Shown here: piece after piece, positions 36,715 to 46,001 of the stretch
How positions within the stretch are numbered: position 1 is the stretch's first letter
Layout of the letters: each line of letters opens with the position of its first letter
Source of the DNA: VXPQ01 sp964608315
GTDB lineage: Bacteria > Bacteroidota > Rhodothermia > Rhodothermales > VXPQ01
Direction: 5' to 3'
Assembly (NCBI GenBank): GCA_964608315.1
Contig: CAZSNF010000013.1
Span: 1 to 64,000 of the forward strand
Length of the DNA stretch: 64,000 nt
Notes under the pieces: generated by a model
Databases searched by the model: none
Told to the model about the DNA's origin: nothing
Seen by the model: the letters and a program-made list of their open reading frames with translations, nothing else
Position numbers and translations under genes: made by a program

Positions 36715-37566
36715 TTACGGTTCCCGAATGACCCGGAACCCCATGAACGGCCCATCCGTGAGCCAGAATTTGCTTTTCGGTATTTGCGGATCCGTTTCCT
36801 GCCATTTAGGGGACGGCGTCTTGCGCGCGGCGCACCCCACGTCTGCCGCCTTGTCCATGAAGGAACCCCCGCAGGCGAGGGGAGCGCCTTCCGGCCCGGC
36901 GCACCATTCCGCGGCGTTGCCGATCATATCGTAGAGGCCGAACGCATTCGGGGCAAGACTGCCCACAGGGTGCGCGGCGTCGAACGCATTGTCCCAGTAC
37001 CAGGCCTGTTCTTCCAGCGCGTCGGCGGATACGGGCGGCGCATCCGCAAGGCAGGCGTATTCCCATTCCACCTCCGTGGGCAAACGATACGTCTCGCCAG
37101 TGCGCGCGGAAAGCCATTCGACAAACGCTTCCGCCACCAGGTATGTCATGCTGATGGCGGCGTAGCCGCGGTGCCCGTAGCCCCTGTCCGGCGCGCCATA
37201 CGGTTTGCTTGGGCGCAATATGGCGTCGTCGGGACCTGCGTCGCCGCCGGTTCCGAAAGCATAGATATCGAAAATGTCCCACGGAACCTCCGTTCTGGAA
37301 ATCCAGAAGGGGCCTGTCGAAACCGATTCTCCATGCAATGCGACGGAACCCGCCGGGACCGGAATCATATCGAGTTCGGCAAGCGCCTCGCCGAACGTTT
37401 CGACATAGGCTTCCATCCCATCGGTCGCGGAAACATCCGCGACCGAACCTGCATGCTGCGCGCTTGCCGCGCCTGCAAGGAAAACACACCCGTACGCCGC
37501 CATGCCTGTCAGGAAAAATATCCTGCCGACGAGCCGCCCGCCGTTGCGGGCCGCGCGTTCCGCCAT
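36715..37566 (-). CDS. SUMF1-like (formylglycine-generating-enzyme-fold) secreted protein lacking the catalytic cysteine pair
   Basis: A protein of about 283 residues from the Met at 37566 (alternatives at 37614 and 37503) with a signal peptide ending AAGAASAQ. The FGE-sulfatase fold is clear: MTYLVAEAFVEWLSARTGETYRLPTEVEWEYAC, GLYDMIGNAAEWC and CGGSF. The paired cysteines of true formylglycine-generating enzymes, which lie just after the GGS motif, are not both present: the segment reads CGGSFMDKAADVGCAARKTP. It is therefore probably a non-enzymatic or differently active SUMF1 protein. A sulfatase gene with a Cys-type site lies 4 kb away. It is divergent from apbE, whose 5' end it overlaps. 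Confidence 0.8.
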   Translation of the reverse strand: MAERAARNGGRLVGRIFFLTGMAAYGCVFLAGAASAQHAGSVADVSATDGMEAYVETFGEALAELDMIPVPAGSVALHGESVSTGPFWISRTEVPWDIFDIYAFGTGGDAGPDDAILRPSKPYGAPDRGYGHRGYAAISMTYLVAEAFVEWLSARTGETYRLPTEVEWEYACLADAPPVSADALEEQAWYWDNAFDAAHPVGSLAPNAFGLYDMIGNAAEWCAGPEGAPLACGGSFMDKAADVGCAARKTPSPKWQETDPQIPKSKFWLTDGPFMGFRVIREP

Positions 37567-38572
37567 AGCGGGCGCAGTTATCTTGGCCATAAGCCTTGCA
37601 TCGTGCATGTCCATGCGGGAAACGAATCGGGATTCGGATCGACAAGCGGATAGGCGGAAACTGTACCGGTACGAATATACGCAGGTTCACATGGGCGTAC
37701 AAGCCCGCATCGCTTTATATGCGCCGGACCGCGCCGCAGCGGAACGCGGCGCCGCGGCCGCCTTTGACCGGATCGCCTCCCTCGATGCAACCATGAGCGA
37801 TTACCGCCGGGACAGCGAACTGACGCGCCTCGGGGAAAGAAGCGGCGACGGACCGATTCAAGTCAGTCCCGATCTGTTCCATGTGTTGCGGCGGGCCCAG
37901 CGCCTCGCACGGCTCTCCGGCGGCGCCTTCGACGTGACAGCGGGACCGCTGGCGCAGCTCTGGCGCGCGGCCCGGGATACAGGAACGCCGCCCTCGCCGG
38001 ACGCGCTCGCCGCTGCGCGCGCGCGCAGCGGCTATGCCCTGCTCCGGCTCGATCCGAAAGATTCCACTGCCACGCTCGCAAGCAAGAACATGCGCCTCGA
38101 CCTCGGCGGCGTCGCCAAGGGATTTGCGGCGGACGAAGCCCTGAAGATTCTCATGGCGCTCGGCCTCCCGCGCGCCATGATCGAATTCGGCGGGGATATC
38201 GTCGCGGGAGAAGCGCCGCCAAAGGAACGCGATACGGCGGACAGTCCTCAAGATAACCAGACGGGCTGGCGCATTACGGAGCCACTCTCCGGGCGCACGT
38301 TCCACCTGGCGAACGCCGCCATATCCACCTCCGGCGACACGGTGCAATTCTTCGTGATCGACGGAACTCGGTACTCCCATGTGCTGGACCCGCGCACAGG
38401 AATCCCCCTGACCAGCCGCATCGCCGTAACCGTCATCGCGCCGGAGGGCGTCCTGTCGGACGGGCTCGCGACCATGCTGTCGGTGCTTGGCCCCGAGGAG
38501 AGCATGGCCCTCGTCGAGCGCGCCTGGCCGGACGTGCAGGTTTTCTTCGACACCGCCGGCGAAAAGAAATAA
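37502..38572 (+). CDS. apbE: FAD:protein FMN transferase (ApbE), lipoprotein
   Basis: A 356-residue ApbE with a lipoprotein signal (SAIAGAVILAISLASC). Flavin-transfer motifs are recognisable: SGGAFDVTAGPLAQLW, MRLDLGGVAKGFAADEAL, FGGDIVAGE and the late SHVLDPRTGIP. ApbE attaches FMN to threonine of redox proteins such as NqrC/RnfG outside the cytoplasm. The start ATG at 37502 lies in a CATG palindrome, which is also a candidate start for the divergent SUMF1 gene, so the two 5' ends abut or overlap. No Nqr or Rnf gene is in this window. Confidence 0.9.
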   Translation: MPVRKNILPTSRPPLRAARSAIAGAVILAISLASCMSMRETNRDSDRQADRRKLYRYEYTQVHMGVQARIALYAPDRAAAERGAAAAFDRIASLDATMSDYRRDSELTRLGERSGDGPIQVSPDLFHVLRRAQRLARLSGGAFDVTAGPLAQLWRAARDTGTPPSPDALAAARARSGYALLRLDPKDSTATLASKNMRLDLGGVAKGFAADEALKILMALGLPRAMIEFGGDIVAGEAPPKERDTADSPQDNQTGWRITEPLSGRTFHLANAAISTSGDTVQFFVIDGTRYSHVLDPRTGIPLTSRIAVTVIAPEGVLSDGLATMLSVLGPEESMALVERAWPDVQVFFDTAGEKK

Positions 38573-38594
38573 CTTCTCTCCGCCCGGCACACAC

Positions 38595-40601
38595 TCAGTT
38601 CATCGTCGCCAGATCCCGCACAGTACCCGCCAGCATGCGCACTTTCGCCGCATTCCCCGAATCGTCCGCCTCGCCGTCCAGCGCGTCGGATAACAGCGTC
38701 AACGCCTCTTGCCGGGCCGCGCCCGACGCATTTTCGGCAGCGGCGAGGTTCTCCCGCAACGATGCGATCCGATCCGCAGAAAGCGCTTCCGAGCGTTCCA
38801 GCTGATCCACGTAGGCGCGCGCCAGCACAAAGGTGGCGGGCCATACGAATGCGGGCTGCATCTGCGCATTGAGATAGTCGAGTTTGACCGTTCCGGCGGC
38901 AGCGATCTCGTTTTCCGAAAGATATTCGCTCGGCGTCAGTTCGAAGATGTCGAGCCCGCGCGCGATTTCCGAACTGACGAGCGCGCCGTTGTACCAGTAC
39001 ACCGACCAGCTCCCGCCCATCACCATGCGGTCCGGGTTGACGGGCCCCCGGTCATGGTACGCGATCTCTACAGGGTTCGAAGGATCCGTCCAGTCGAACA
39101 CGGAAATGCCCCCCTGGTACCAGGATTGCACCATGACGTCGCGTCCGGGAATCGGGATCAGCGAGCCGTTGTGCGCTACGCAGTTCTCCTGAGGCGTCTG
39201 CGGTTCCGGAATCTTGTAATAACTCTTGAACTGCATCTTGCCGTTTTCCAGCGTGAAAATGGCGTTGGCGCCCCATTCCACGGGATCAGTGGCGCGGCAT
39301 TTCGGCGCGCCGCCGCCGCCCCATTCGTCCGTGAAAAGAATGCTGGTGCCGTCGTTGTTGAACGTAGCCGAATGCCAGTAGGCGAAATTCGAGTCGGCGA
39401 CGGCGTCGATGCGCTTCGGGTTCGCCGGATCCGAGATGTCCAGCAGCAGCCCGTAGCCTTCGCAGGCGCCGCCGGCCAGGCCGATCTCCGGATACAAGGT
39501 AATGTCATGGCATTGCGTAGGACCGGGCTGCGGCCCCTCCGGCTCGTCGAGCGGCATTCCGATCCGTTCCGAAACGATTTCCCGGAGATTCTCGCGCAGA
39601 TAGACGCTGTCCGCGGCGGACGGCGGGCCGGCGCCCTCTCTGGCTTCCATGATTTCCGAAAGCAGCATGGAAACGAACCGGTCGGGCAACACTTGCGGGT
39701 TGCCAAACATCTCGACCACGAAGTCGCCTCGCGCACGCGCCGCCTCAACGGCAGCGATATCGGCGGGCGCCAGACCATGCTCCTCGGGCGCCGTCAACCC
39801 CTCGAAAAGGCGCGGAGAACTCACGATCGCGGCCTGCTCGGGATGGGCGAGAGGCACCTTGATCACCTCAATCCGAAACAGGGCCGTATTCGGGTCTTCT
39901 TCGGGCGGGGCGCCGGAGCAACCGGGCAGTTCTTCCGCCGGGCGCACCGGGGCGGACCCCGATATGTAGACATACACATTTTCATCGTCGTTCGGGTCCT
40001 TCAGCACCGAATGCGTGTGGGAGCCGCGACAGGTCTGCACATTGGCGATGTATTCGGGATTGCGAATATCGCTGACGTCGAAGATGCGAATTCCCCGCAA
40101 GCGATCCGGGCTTACCGCCTCCTGTACGCCTTCCGCGCCGCAATCGAGCCGACCGCCCAGTCCTTCGCCCGAAACGAAAAGCAGGTTTTCATACACCGAA
40201 ACATCGCTCTGCGACGCAGGGCAGAGATAATCGACGACCATCCCGGGTTCGGCGGGATTGGAAATATCCCATACCTGAATGCCGTTATAATTCCCCTGGA
40301 TGGCGTACGGGCCGGTAAAAGCCAGGTCAGAATTCGTAACCCCGATGAAATTTTCCGGCGAGGGCGTCGCGGAAAGCAACTGCAAATTCCATATCGCCTC
40401 TTCGGCGTCGAACAGGCCCGCCTCGAGCCCGACGCGGGATGCGGCGGTCCCGCCCGACCCGGACGCATTGCTCGAGGTCATGACGGCGGTCTGGCTGCAT
40501 GCGACAAGCCCGCCGGCCAGGCCCGCGCAAAGCAGAAGCAGCCATAAACGACGGGCGGCGGCCCAAGCGATGGAAAGATCAAGAAGCGCTTTGGTTTTCA
40601 T
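38595..40601 (-). CDS. LVIVD-repeat lipoprotein
   Basis: A lipoprotein of about 668 residues starting at MKTKALLDL (a longer frame opens at 40691 and would overlap the DUF305 gene). The lipobox is AGGLVAC. The bulk is LVIVD-like beta-propeller sequence: YNGIQVWDISNPAEPGMV, RGIRIFDVSDIRNPEYI, GYGLLLDISDPANPKRI, GGISVFDWTDPSNPVEI, GLDIFELTPSEYL. The pattern resembles the choice-of-anchor/LVIVD group found on cell surfaces. It ends with an Ala-rich helical tail. DUF305 lies directly upstream on the same strand and probably shares its operon. Confidence 0.88.
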   Translation of the reverse strand: MKTKALLDLSIAWAAARRLWLLLLCAGLAGGLVACSQTAVMTSSNASGSGGTAASRVGLEAGLFDAEEAIWNLQLLSATPSPENFIGVTNSDLAFTGPYAIQGNYNGIQVWDISNPAEPGMVVDYLCPASQSDVSVYENLLFVSGEGLGGRLDCGAEGVQEAVSPDRLRGIRIFDVSDIRNPEYIANVQTCRGSHTHSVLKDPNDDENVYVYISGSAPVRPAEELPGCSGAPPEEDPNTALFRIEVIKVPLAHPEQAAIVSSPRLFEGLTAPEEHGLAPADIAAVEAARARGDFVVEMFGNPQVLPDRFVSMLLSEIMEAREGAGPPSAADSVYLRENLREIVSERIGMPLDEPEGPQPGPTQCHDITLYPEIGLAGGACEGYGLLLDISDPANPKRIDAVADSNFAYWHSATFNNDGTSILFTDEWGGGGAPKCRATDPVEWGANAIFTLENGKMQFKSYYKIPEPQTPQENCVAHNGSLIPIPGRDVMVQSWYQGGISVFDWTDPSNPVEIAYHDRGPVNPDRMVMGGSWSVYWYNGALVSSEIARGLDIFELTPSEYLSENEIAAAGTVKLDYLNAQMQPAFVWPATFVLARAYVDQLERSEALSADRIASLRENLAAAENASGAARQEALTLLSDALDGEADDSGNAAKVRMLAGTVRDLATMN

Positions 40602-40656
40602 AGCCCCTGTTCGGGTTAATGGGAAGAAAAATAATTCGGATGCAATAGACCCGGAA

Positions 40657-41346
40657 TCAACTGTCCTCGCCGGCGTCGGGTAACTGGTCAAGCATGAGTT
40701 CCATCCGGGCGATCTCGGTAACCTGGTCTACGTGAATGCCCGAAGCAAGCTTAAACGCCGCTTCGTCCAGCGCAGCCCCGTCCGTACTGAAAAGCTCGTC
40801 AACCATATAAACCGCCCCTGCGTGGTGCTGAATCATACAGGTCAGAAAAAGCCGGTCGAAATCCAGGCCCCGGGCGGCGGCGAGTTCCTCCAGCTGCTCC
40901 TGCGTAAGCATGCCGGGCATGCGGCTATGCATGGCGTGACCGCCTGCGCCGCGCACCATCAGCATAATCCCCTCGATATGGATTTCGGGAACCGGTTGTC
41001 CGCGTTCGCGGAGCCATTGCTGCATCAGCTCGATCTCGTCCTGCTGCGCGTTAATGATCCGGGCGGCCAGCGTCTGCACCTGCGGGCTGGCGCCATTGGG
41101 AGGAGCCAGTCGCGACATCACGAGGGCCTGGGCATGGTGCGCGATCATCCCCGTCATAAAGTGGGTGTCGGCCTCCGTAAAGTTGGCGCGGGCGCTATCG
41201 AGGCGGGCCCAGTAGAGCGCCTCCAGTTCGGCGGTCGAGGGCCGGTCGGCCTGCTCCGTTATCACGCCGCCCGTGCTGCCGCAGGCCGCCGCAAAAAACA
41301 TAATCAGCAGCGCCGCAATCCGATCAAGTCGCTTCACGTCTTTCAT
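40657..41346 (-). CDS. DUF305 lipoprotein (putative metal-binding)
   Basis: A 229-residue lipoprotein (LLIMFFAAAC lipobox). Duplicated His motifs, MTGMIAHHAQALVMS and TCMIQHHAGAVYMV, define the DUF305 ferritin-like family, helical proteins linked to copper or other metal handling. The His pairs are typical metal ligands. The LVIVD-repeat gene follows on the same strand 56 bases downstream, so the pair is likely co-transcribed. A complete dispersed repeat lies 70 bases upstream of the start, so the promoter of the unit is within 41347-41416 or runs through the element. Confidence 0.9.
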   Translation of the reverse strand: MKDVKRLDRIAALLIMFFAAACGSTGGVITEQADRPSTAELEALYWARLDSARANFTEADTHFMTGMIAHHAQALVMSRLAPPNGASPQVQTLAARIINAQQDEIELMQQWLRERGQPVPEIHIEGIMLMVRGAGGHAMHSRMPGMLTQEQLEELAAARGLDFDRLFLTCMIQHHAGAVYMVDELFSTDGAALDEAAFKLASGIHVDQVTEIARMELMLDQLPDAGEDS

Positions 41347-41416
41347 TGGAATGTGAAAAAACGGAAATACCCGTATTCGAATACGGATTCGTTACAAAAA
41401 CGTTACAAAAAATATA

Positions 41417-41672
41417 AGGAACCTCTGATTAAGTCCGCAAAGTTCAGAGGCTGCGAGGGACGCGCTGGCAAGGAATGACGAAGCAATGCGGCAGGCCCCG
41501 CATAATGAGGAATGACGCGGCCAGAGCGTCCCTCGCAGCCTCCCGAAGGGCGCTTCGCGTCCGCTGCGCCCGAATCCGTAGCGTATGCCGCTGATTGCAA
41601 CGACGCCGTCATAATGTCACTGTACGCGCGAACGCGAAGCGCTGATCGAAGCAGAATGAATCAGAGGTTCCT
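41417..41672 (+). mobile_element. Full-length dispersed palindromic element, best-folding copy
   Basis: A complete 256-bp copy with TA on both sides. Both ends start AGGAACCTCTGATT, a variant seen in no other copy but shared by the two ends. Hairpin 1 pairs at 21 of 22 positions (41447-41468 with 41521-41542), including a base change that is compensated on the other arm. Hairpin 2 arms (41550-41560, 41632-41642) are perfect in the GCGT version. It lies between the DUF305 promoter and the sulfatase stop. Confidence 0.85.
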
Positions 41673-41772
41673 TAAGATATGCAATTCATAGCATGTCATT
41701 CGGGACAATCCCGGCGCATCCCGGCAGCAAATCCCTGGACGCAGGACCTCGCACACCCCGGAACCATAGCGC

Positions 41773-43212
41773 CTATTGCGCCGCGCGTCTTTTTTCGTCC
41801 AGCAATTGTTTCAGGCGAGCCAGGGTTTCATCGTGCTCCGGGCTGTCCGCCAGATTGTCGTATTCCTGCGGGTCTTCCTGATAATCGTACAACTCCACGC
41901 CCGCCTGCCCCTCGTTCCATTCGGTGTACCGGAATCGCGGAGTCCGGATGGTGTGTCCAAGAACCGGCTCGGCGGGCAATTCGGGGCGCGTCCAGCGAGC
42001 GCGGCTCCAGGCCACCGTCAGCGCGGCCTGCCTGCCGGGATGCGCGGGATCGTCGAGTACAGGCGTCATGCTCTGACCGGCCAGATGCTCCGGCAGCGGA
42101 AGGCCGCTCAACTCTGCCAGCGTAGGATACAGATCGACCAGCTCCGTAAGCGCCTCGGTGGCGGCGCCGGCGTGTCGGCGTTCCGGGGTAGACACGATCA
42201 GCGGAACCCGGACGGAGCCTTCAAACAGATCTCCTTTTTGCCAGAGGCCGTGATGCCCCAGATGGTACCCGTGATCGGACACGAATACGACAATGGTATT
42301 GTCAGCCATGTCCAGGCGCTCGAGGGCGTCGAGCAAGCGGCCCACCTGCGCATCCATGAAAGAAATCGACGCATAGTAGGCCTGAATGATCTCCCGTCGC
42401 TGCTCCACCGTCAGTTCGCGTTGTCTGGGGCGATCGGCCAGCGCAGCCACCGGAATGTCGTCGCGGTCTCCGGGCTCTTCCATGACCGGACGGATATCCT
42501 CAAGGGGATACTTCTCGAAGTAAGAACGAGGCGCCACGTACGGCGTGTGCGGCCGGTAAAAGCCCACGGCCAGAAAAATCGGCTGGCCCGTCTGTGCTGC
42601 GTGATGTTCCTCGAGCAATGCGATGGCGGCGCTGGCGCCGAGGGCGTCGGTGTGCTCGCCTTCCTCGTCGTCGATAGCCAGCCAGCTCAGCGTGCCCCCG
42701 AACTGGCCCGGAATCAGGGTATGGATCCGGTCGTGCACTTCCCGGTCGATCCCGCGCGGGTTCGCGACATGATCCCACGAGAGCGAATCATCCAGGCCAT
42801 CAGTACCGATCTCGCGGGGTACGCCATAGTGAAACAGCTTGCCGACCCGCGCGACATAGTACCCGTGTCGCCGGAACCATTGGGGAAGCGTCGCAACCTC
42901 GGGAATATGTACGCGAAAGGTGTCCTGGTTCGTGAGCACGCCGGTTTGCTCGGGATACAAGCCGGTCAGGAAGCTGACCCGGCTGGGGTTGCAGACCGGA
43001 TACTGGGAATACGCCCGATTGAAACGCATCCCTTGCGCGGCGAGGCGGTCGATATGGGGACTCTGGACCAGATCGTGGCCGTACGCGCCCAGATCGTTGT
43101 TGAGATCGTCCACCGCGATGAACAGAACATTGGGGCGCTCTTCAGGCTGACCGCACGCCGCAAGAAGCAGGCAGAACAGACCTGTGAAAAACGCAAAAGA
43201 CCGGAAGGGCAT
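41773..43212 (-). CDS. Cys-type sulfatase lipoprotein (iduronate-2-sulfatase-like)
   Basis: A 479-residue arylsulfatase-family lipoprotein (LLLAAC signal). Metal-site DD at D35-D36, the formylglycine motif C74-N-P-S-R78 (YPVCNPSR), SDHGYHLGHHGLWQKGDLFEGSVRVPLIV and late substrate region are intact. The closest named family is the IDS/choline-sulfatase type group of lipoprotein sulfatases, acting on sulfated glycans outside the cell. The Cys-type site needs a formylglycine-generating enzyme; the nearest SUMF1-fold gene (36715-37566) lacks the usual cysteines, so the activating enzyme may lie elsewhere. It is a single gene with a large upstream spacer. Confidence 0.93.
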   Translation of the reverse strand: MPFRSFAFFTGLFCLLLAACGQPEERPNVLFIAVDDLNNDLGAYGHDLVQSPHIDRLAAQGMRFNRAYSQYPVCNPSRVSFLTGLYPEQTGVLTNQDTFRVHIPEVATLPQWFRRHGYYVARVGKLFHYGVPREIGTDGLDDSLSWDHVANPRGIDREVHDRIHTLIPGQFGGTLSWLAIDDEEGEHTDALGASAAIALLEEHHAAQTGQPIFLAVGFYRPHTPYVAPRSYFEKYPLEDIRPVMEEPGDRDDIPVAALADRPRQRELTVEQRREIIQAYYASISFMDAQVGRLLDALERLDMADNTIVVFVSDHGYHLGHHGLWQKGDLFEGSVRVPLIVSTPERRHAGAATEALTELVDLYPTLAELSGLPLPEHLAGQSMTPVLDDPAHPGRQAALTVAWSRARWTRPELPAEPVLGHTIRTPRFRYTEWNEGQAGVELYDYQEDPQEYDNLADSPEHDETLARLKQLLDEKRRAAQ

Positions 43213-43399
43213 AGGGGGCCTCAGTGGAAGAAAGCGAACGGATCAGCGATATACCGGCATGTCCGCAGACGGTGTACATGACCGGACCTGCACGCGATGG
43301 CATGTCCGCAAGCAGATAGCAATATACTCTGTACTTCCCTTCGCGGGGGCAACATATGCCCGACCGGGACGGAATACCGCGTAAAAATAGCGCGCCCTG
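43213..43399. other. Intergenic region between the sulfatase and penicillin-acylase genes
   Basis: About 190 bases upstream of the sulfatase start and downstream of the acylase stop. It holds the sulfatase promoter in principle. No repeat, terminator or small gene is recognised. Confidence 0.3.
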
Positions 43400-45916
43400 C
43401 TATTGCCCCGCAGGCACAAGTTCCAGCAGGCGCTCGGGAGAGGTCAGTTCTTCCCCGGGAGAAATTTCCACCAGAAACCCCTCCGCCCAGCGGGCGGCCA
43501 TGTCCCGGTAATGACGGTCCAGCGGGTTGCCGGATTGGCCCGTGGGCAGAAAAAAGTACCCCTGCGGCGCGTACGGATCCATGCGCGCCACGAAGCGCTG
43601 GGAAACGCCGGTTTCCCCGGTCCACGGCGGATTCCACGAGGTGGAATCAAGCGGCGACCAGAGAGAGCGGTCGGAAGCCCGCAGCGTATAGGGGCCGCCT
43701 CGCGCCGGATACGGCCCCACATGAAACGAAAACAGCCTGTCGAGCCACGCTACGCTTCCCAACGGATGCGCCGAGCGCTCGACATGCGCCTCGCCCCATC
43801 CGGCGTCCGTCCAGGCCGCCGCCGTACGGGCCGCTTCTTCCTCCCATTGCACAAGGGTTTCGGTTTCGGGCGTACGCACGTCGTCGGCCCAAAGCGCCAG
43901 CTGGCTTCCCGGCGCATCCCCTTCTTCAAGCATTTGCACGAACGCGAAGGCCGGGAAAACGCCGTCCTCGCCCAGTTCGTGCGCCGCGACAAGGGCGCGC
44001 AGGCGATAAAGCCAGACGAAAAACGGCGCGGCGCCGCGCGATCGGGTTTCGAGCGCAAGGTCCCAGTGCGCAAGCGCCTCGGCCAGGTCCTCCGCGCCGA
44101 TGCGGCGGGCGGCGGCGACCGCCCGCTGTCGGGTGCGCCCGGCCCACAAACTTTGCGAATCCAGTTGCAGGCGGCGCATGTCGTCCACGGTCCATCCCGA
44201 AGCGCGGGAGACCGCATCGTCGATGCGCCGGGCCCGAAACGGCGGGACATATTCCCTTGCAATCCGCCCGAACGCGGCCCGGCGCTGAAGATTATTGGCC
44301 GTGGATATATAATCGGAAGGCGGATCGACCCATGCAGGGAACGAATCCTCGTCGAGGTATTCCGTCCAACCCTCAGGCCACGCTTCAGGCGACGAAACGA
44401 CGGCCCCGACCGCACCGTCGGGGCGCACCGGAACCGAACCGGTCAGGCGGTATCCCAATCTTCCCGAGGCGGAAACATAGATAAGGTTCTGGTGCGGCTG
44501 ACTGAAACCCCGCGCGGCCGCGTCCATCTCTTCCACTGTGCGGGCATGATTCATATTCGCGAGCGTCCGGAAAGGACCCGGCTCCAGAAACCCGGTCCAG
44601 AGCATAGACAGGTCAAGCCCGCCCGCAGGAATCACGTCGGTAATAATCGGTCCCCGCACGGTGCGGCGGACGGCCCATTCCACGGGCTGCTCCCGCCCGC
44701 GCACTTCGATGAGTTCGCGCCGGACCTCGAGGGGACGCCAGACGGAACCGTCGAGGTAGCTGCGACCGTCCTCGCTGAGGGTCTCGGCGATGAAATCCGC
44801 CCCGTCAATGGATCCGTTGGTGAAACCCCACGCGATGCGCCGGGAAAGGCCTATGACCACGCTATGGGCGCCCGGAATCGAGAAACCGGCCACATGGTGA
44901 TCGGAATCTTCGACAGAGATTGCATTCAGATACCATGTCGAGGGGGCCCGGAGATTAAGGTGCGTGTCGTTGGCAAGCAGCGCATGCCCGTCCGCGGTTC
45001 GGGAAGGGCCGATCGCCCACGAGTTGGACGCCGGTAAACCAAGTCCTGCAAGCAGACCCAGGGGATCGAGCGGCTTGCGAGGCGCCGGCGCAGCTTCCGC
45101 AAGGCGGGTTCGATATGCACCGGGAAAGACCGCTTTCCCGCTCCGCGTCGGTGCTGCGGATGCGGTCTCGTCTTCCGGCATTCCCGGTTCTCCGGGACGA
45201 TCCTGCAATATCGTGGGCCCCCAGGCAGGATAACGCGGCGTCAGTGCGGGACGGTGCGTTTCGGGAAGACGGGCGAGCGCTTCGATGCGATCCAGTTCCC
45301 CCTGCCACTTCGACAAATCGAACGTCATGCTCCGGGAGATGGAAAGCGAGGCCTGCGGAGTCCACGGCTGGGGATCGACGCCCAGGATTACGAACTCGGG
45401 CGGCCAGGGACCGCGCCAGCTTGCGATCCGCGCATTCACCCCCTCGGCATAGGCCCGGAGCGTGTCGAGCATGGACTCCGGGAGCGTGGCCATCTCCCGC
45501 GTCGCCGCTCCCCAAAAGTCAAGGGTCCGGAGCAGCTTGTCGGCTCCAATGGCGGGCTCGCCGAACAGTTCGGCAAGGCGCCCCTGGGCCACCCGCTGAT
45601 ACATTTCGAGTTGCCACAAGCGCTCGGAGGCGTGGATAAAGCCCTGCGCCCGTATGGCGTCGAGTTCGTTCCGGGCCCGGATGCGGGGAACGGCCCAGTC
45701 GTCGAAGGCAATGGTCACCGGAGCGGACAGACCGGGCAACTCCACAGCGCCCGACCGGGGCTGGATCGATGCGCCCAGATACCAGCGCGCCCCGAGAACC
45801 GTGACGCCGAGCAGGAACAGCACGCAAACCAGCGCCCATACCACGGCCCGGCGGATCGCCTTGCCCCGGCGAACCGACCCGGAAGAATCCGGCACAGCAG
45901 TTTGTTGCGGGTTCAT
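43400..45916 (-). CDS. Penicillin-acylase-type Ntn hydrolase
   Basis: A protein of about 838 residues from the ATG at 45916 (a further Met lies 8 codons upstream). A TM or signal anchor (about residues 30-50) is followed by the alpha chain (WAVPRIRARNELDAIRAQGFIHASERLWQLEM), a Pro/Ala-rich spacer and the beta chain that begins at S305-N-S-W (SNSWAIG), where self-cleavage exposes the catalytic serine. The mature enzyme would be a periplasmic amidase with unknown acyl-amide substrate (lactone, penicillin or peptide). The CRTAC1-like gene is upstream on the same strand with a spacer of 85 bases. Confidence 0.92.
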   Translation of the reverse strand: MNPQQTAVPDSSGSVRRGKAIRRAVVWALVCVLFLLGVTVLGARWYLGASIQPRSGAVELPGLSAPVTIAFDDWAVPRIRARNELDAIRAQGFIHASERLWQLEMYQRVAQGRLAELFGEPAIGADKLLRTLDFWGAATREMATLPESMLDTLRAYAEGVNARIASWRGPWPPEFVILGVDPQPWTPQASLSISRSMTFDLSKWQGELDRIEALARLPETHRPALTPRYPAWGPTILQDRPGEPGMPEDETASAAPTRSGKAVFPGAYRTRLAEAAPAPRKPLDPLGLLAGLGLPASNSWAIGPSRTADGHALLANDTHLNLRAPSTWYLNAISVEDSDHHVAGFSIPGAHSVVIGLSRRIAWGFTNGSIDGADFIAETLSEDGRSYLDGSVWRPLEVRRELIEVRGREQPVEWAVRRTVRGPIITDVIPAGGLDLSMLWTGFLEPGPFRTLANMNHARTVEEMDAAARGFSQPHQNLIYVSASGRLGYRLTGSVPVRPDGAVGAVVSSPEAWPEGWTEYLDEDSFPAWVDPPSDYISTANNLQRRAAFGRIAREYVPPFRARRIDDAVSRASGWTVDDMRRLQLDSQSLWAGRTRQRAVAAARRIGAEDLAEALAHWDLALETRSRGAAPFFVWLYRLRALVAAHELGEDGVFPAFAFVQMLEEGDAPGSQLALWADDVRTPETETLVQWEEEAARTAAAWTDAGWGEAHVERSAHPLGSVAWLDRLFSFHVGPYPARGGPYTLRASDRSLWSPLDSTSWNPPWTGETGVSQRFVARMDPYAPQGYFFLPTGQSGNPLDRHYRDMAARWAEGFLVEISPGEELTSPERLLELVPAGQ

Positions 45917-46001
45917 GGCTTGCACGGAATCTGTGCGCATCGCTCCGGAATACTTTCGGTAGGGGATGCTTCGATCAAAATATCCTGAAAAGCCCTGCCC
46001 G

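Noticed and set aside
36715..37566. Calling the SUMF1-fold protein the sulfatase-activating enzyme
   Set aside because: The characteristic cysteine pair after the GGS motif is not present, so activation of the nearby sulfatase is not supported.
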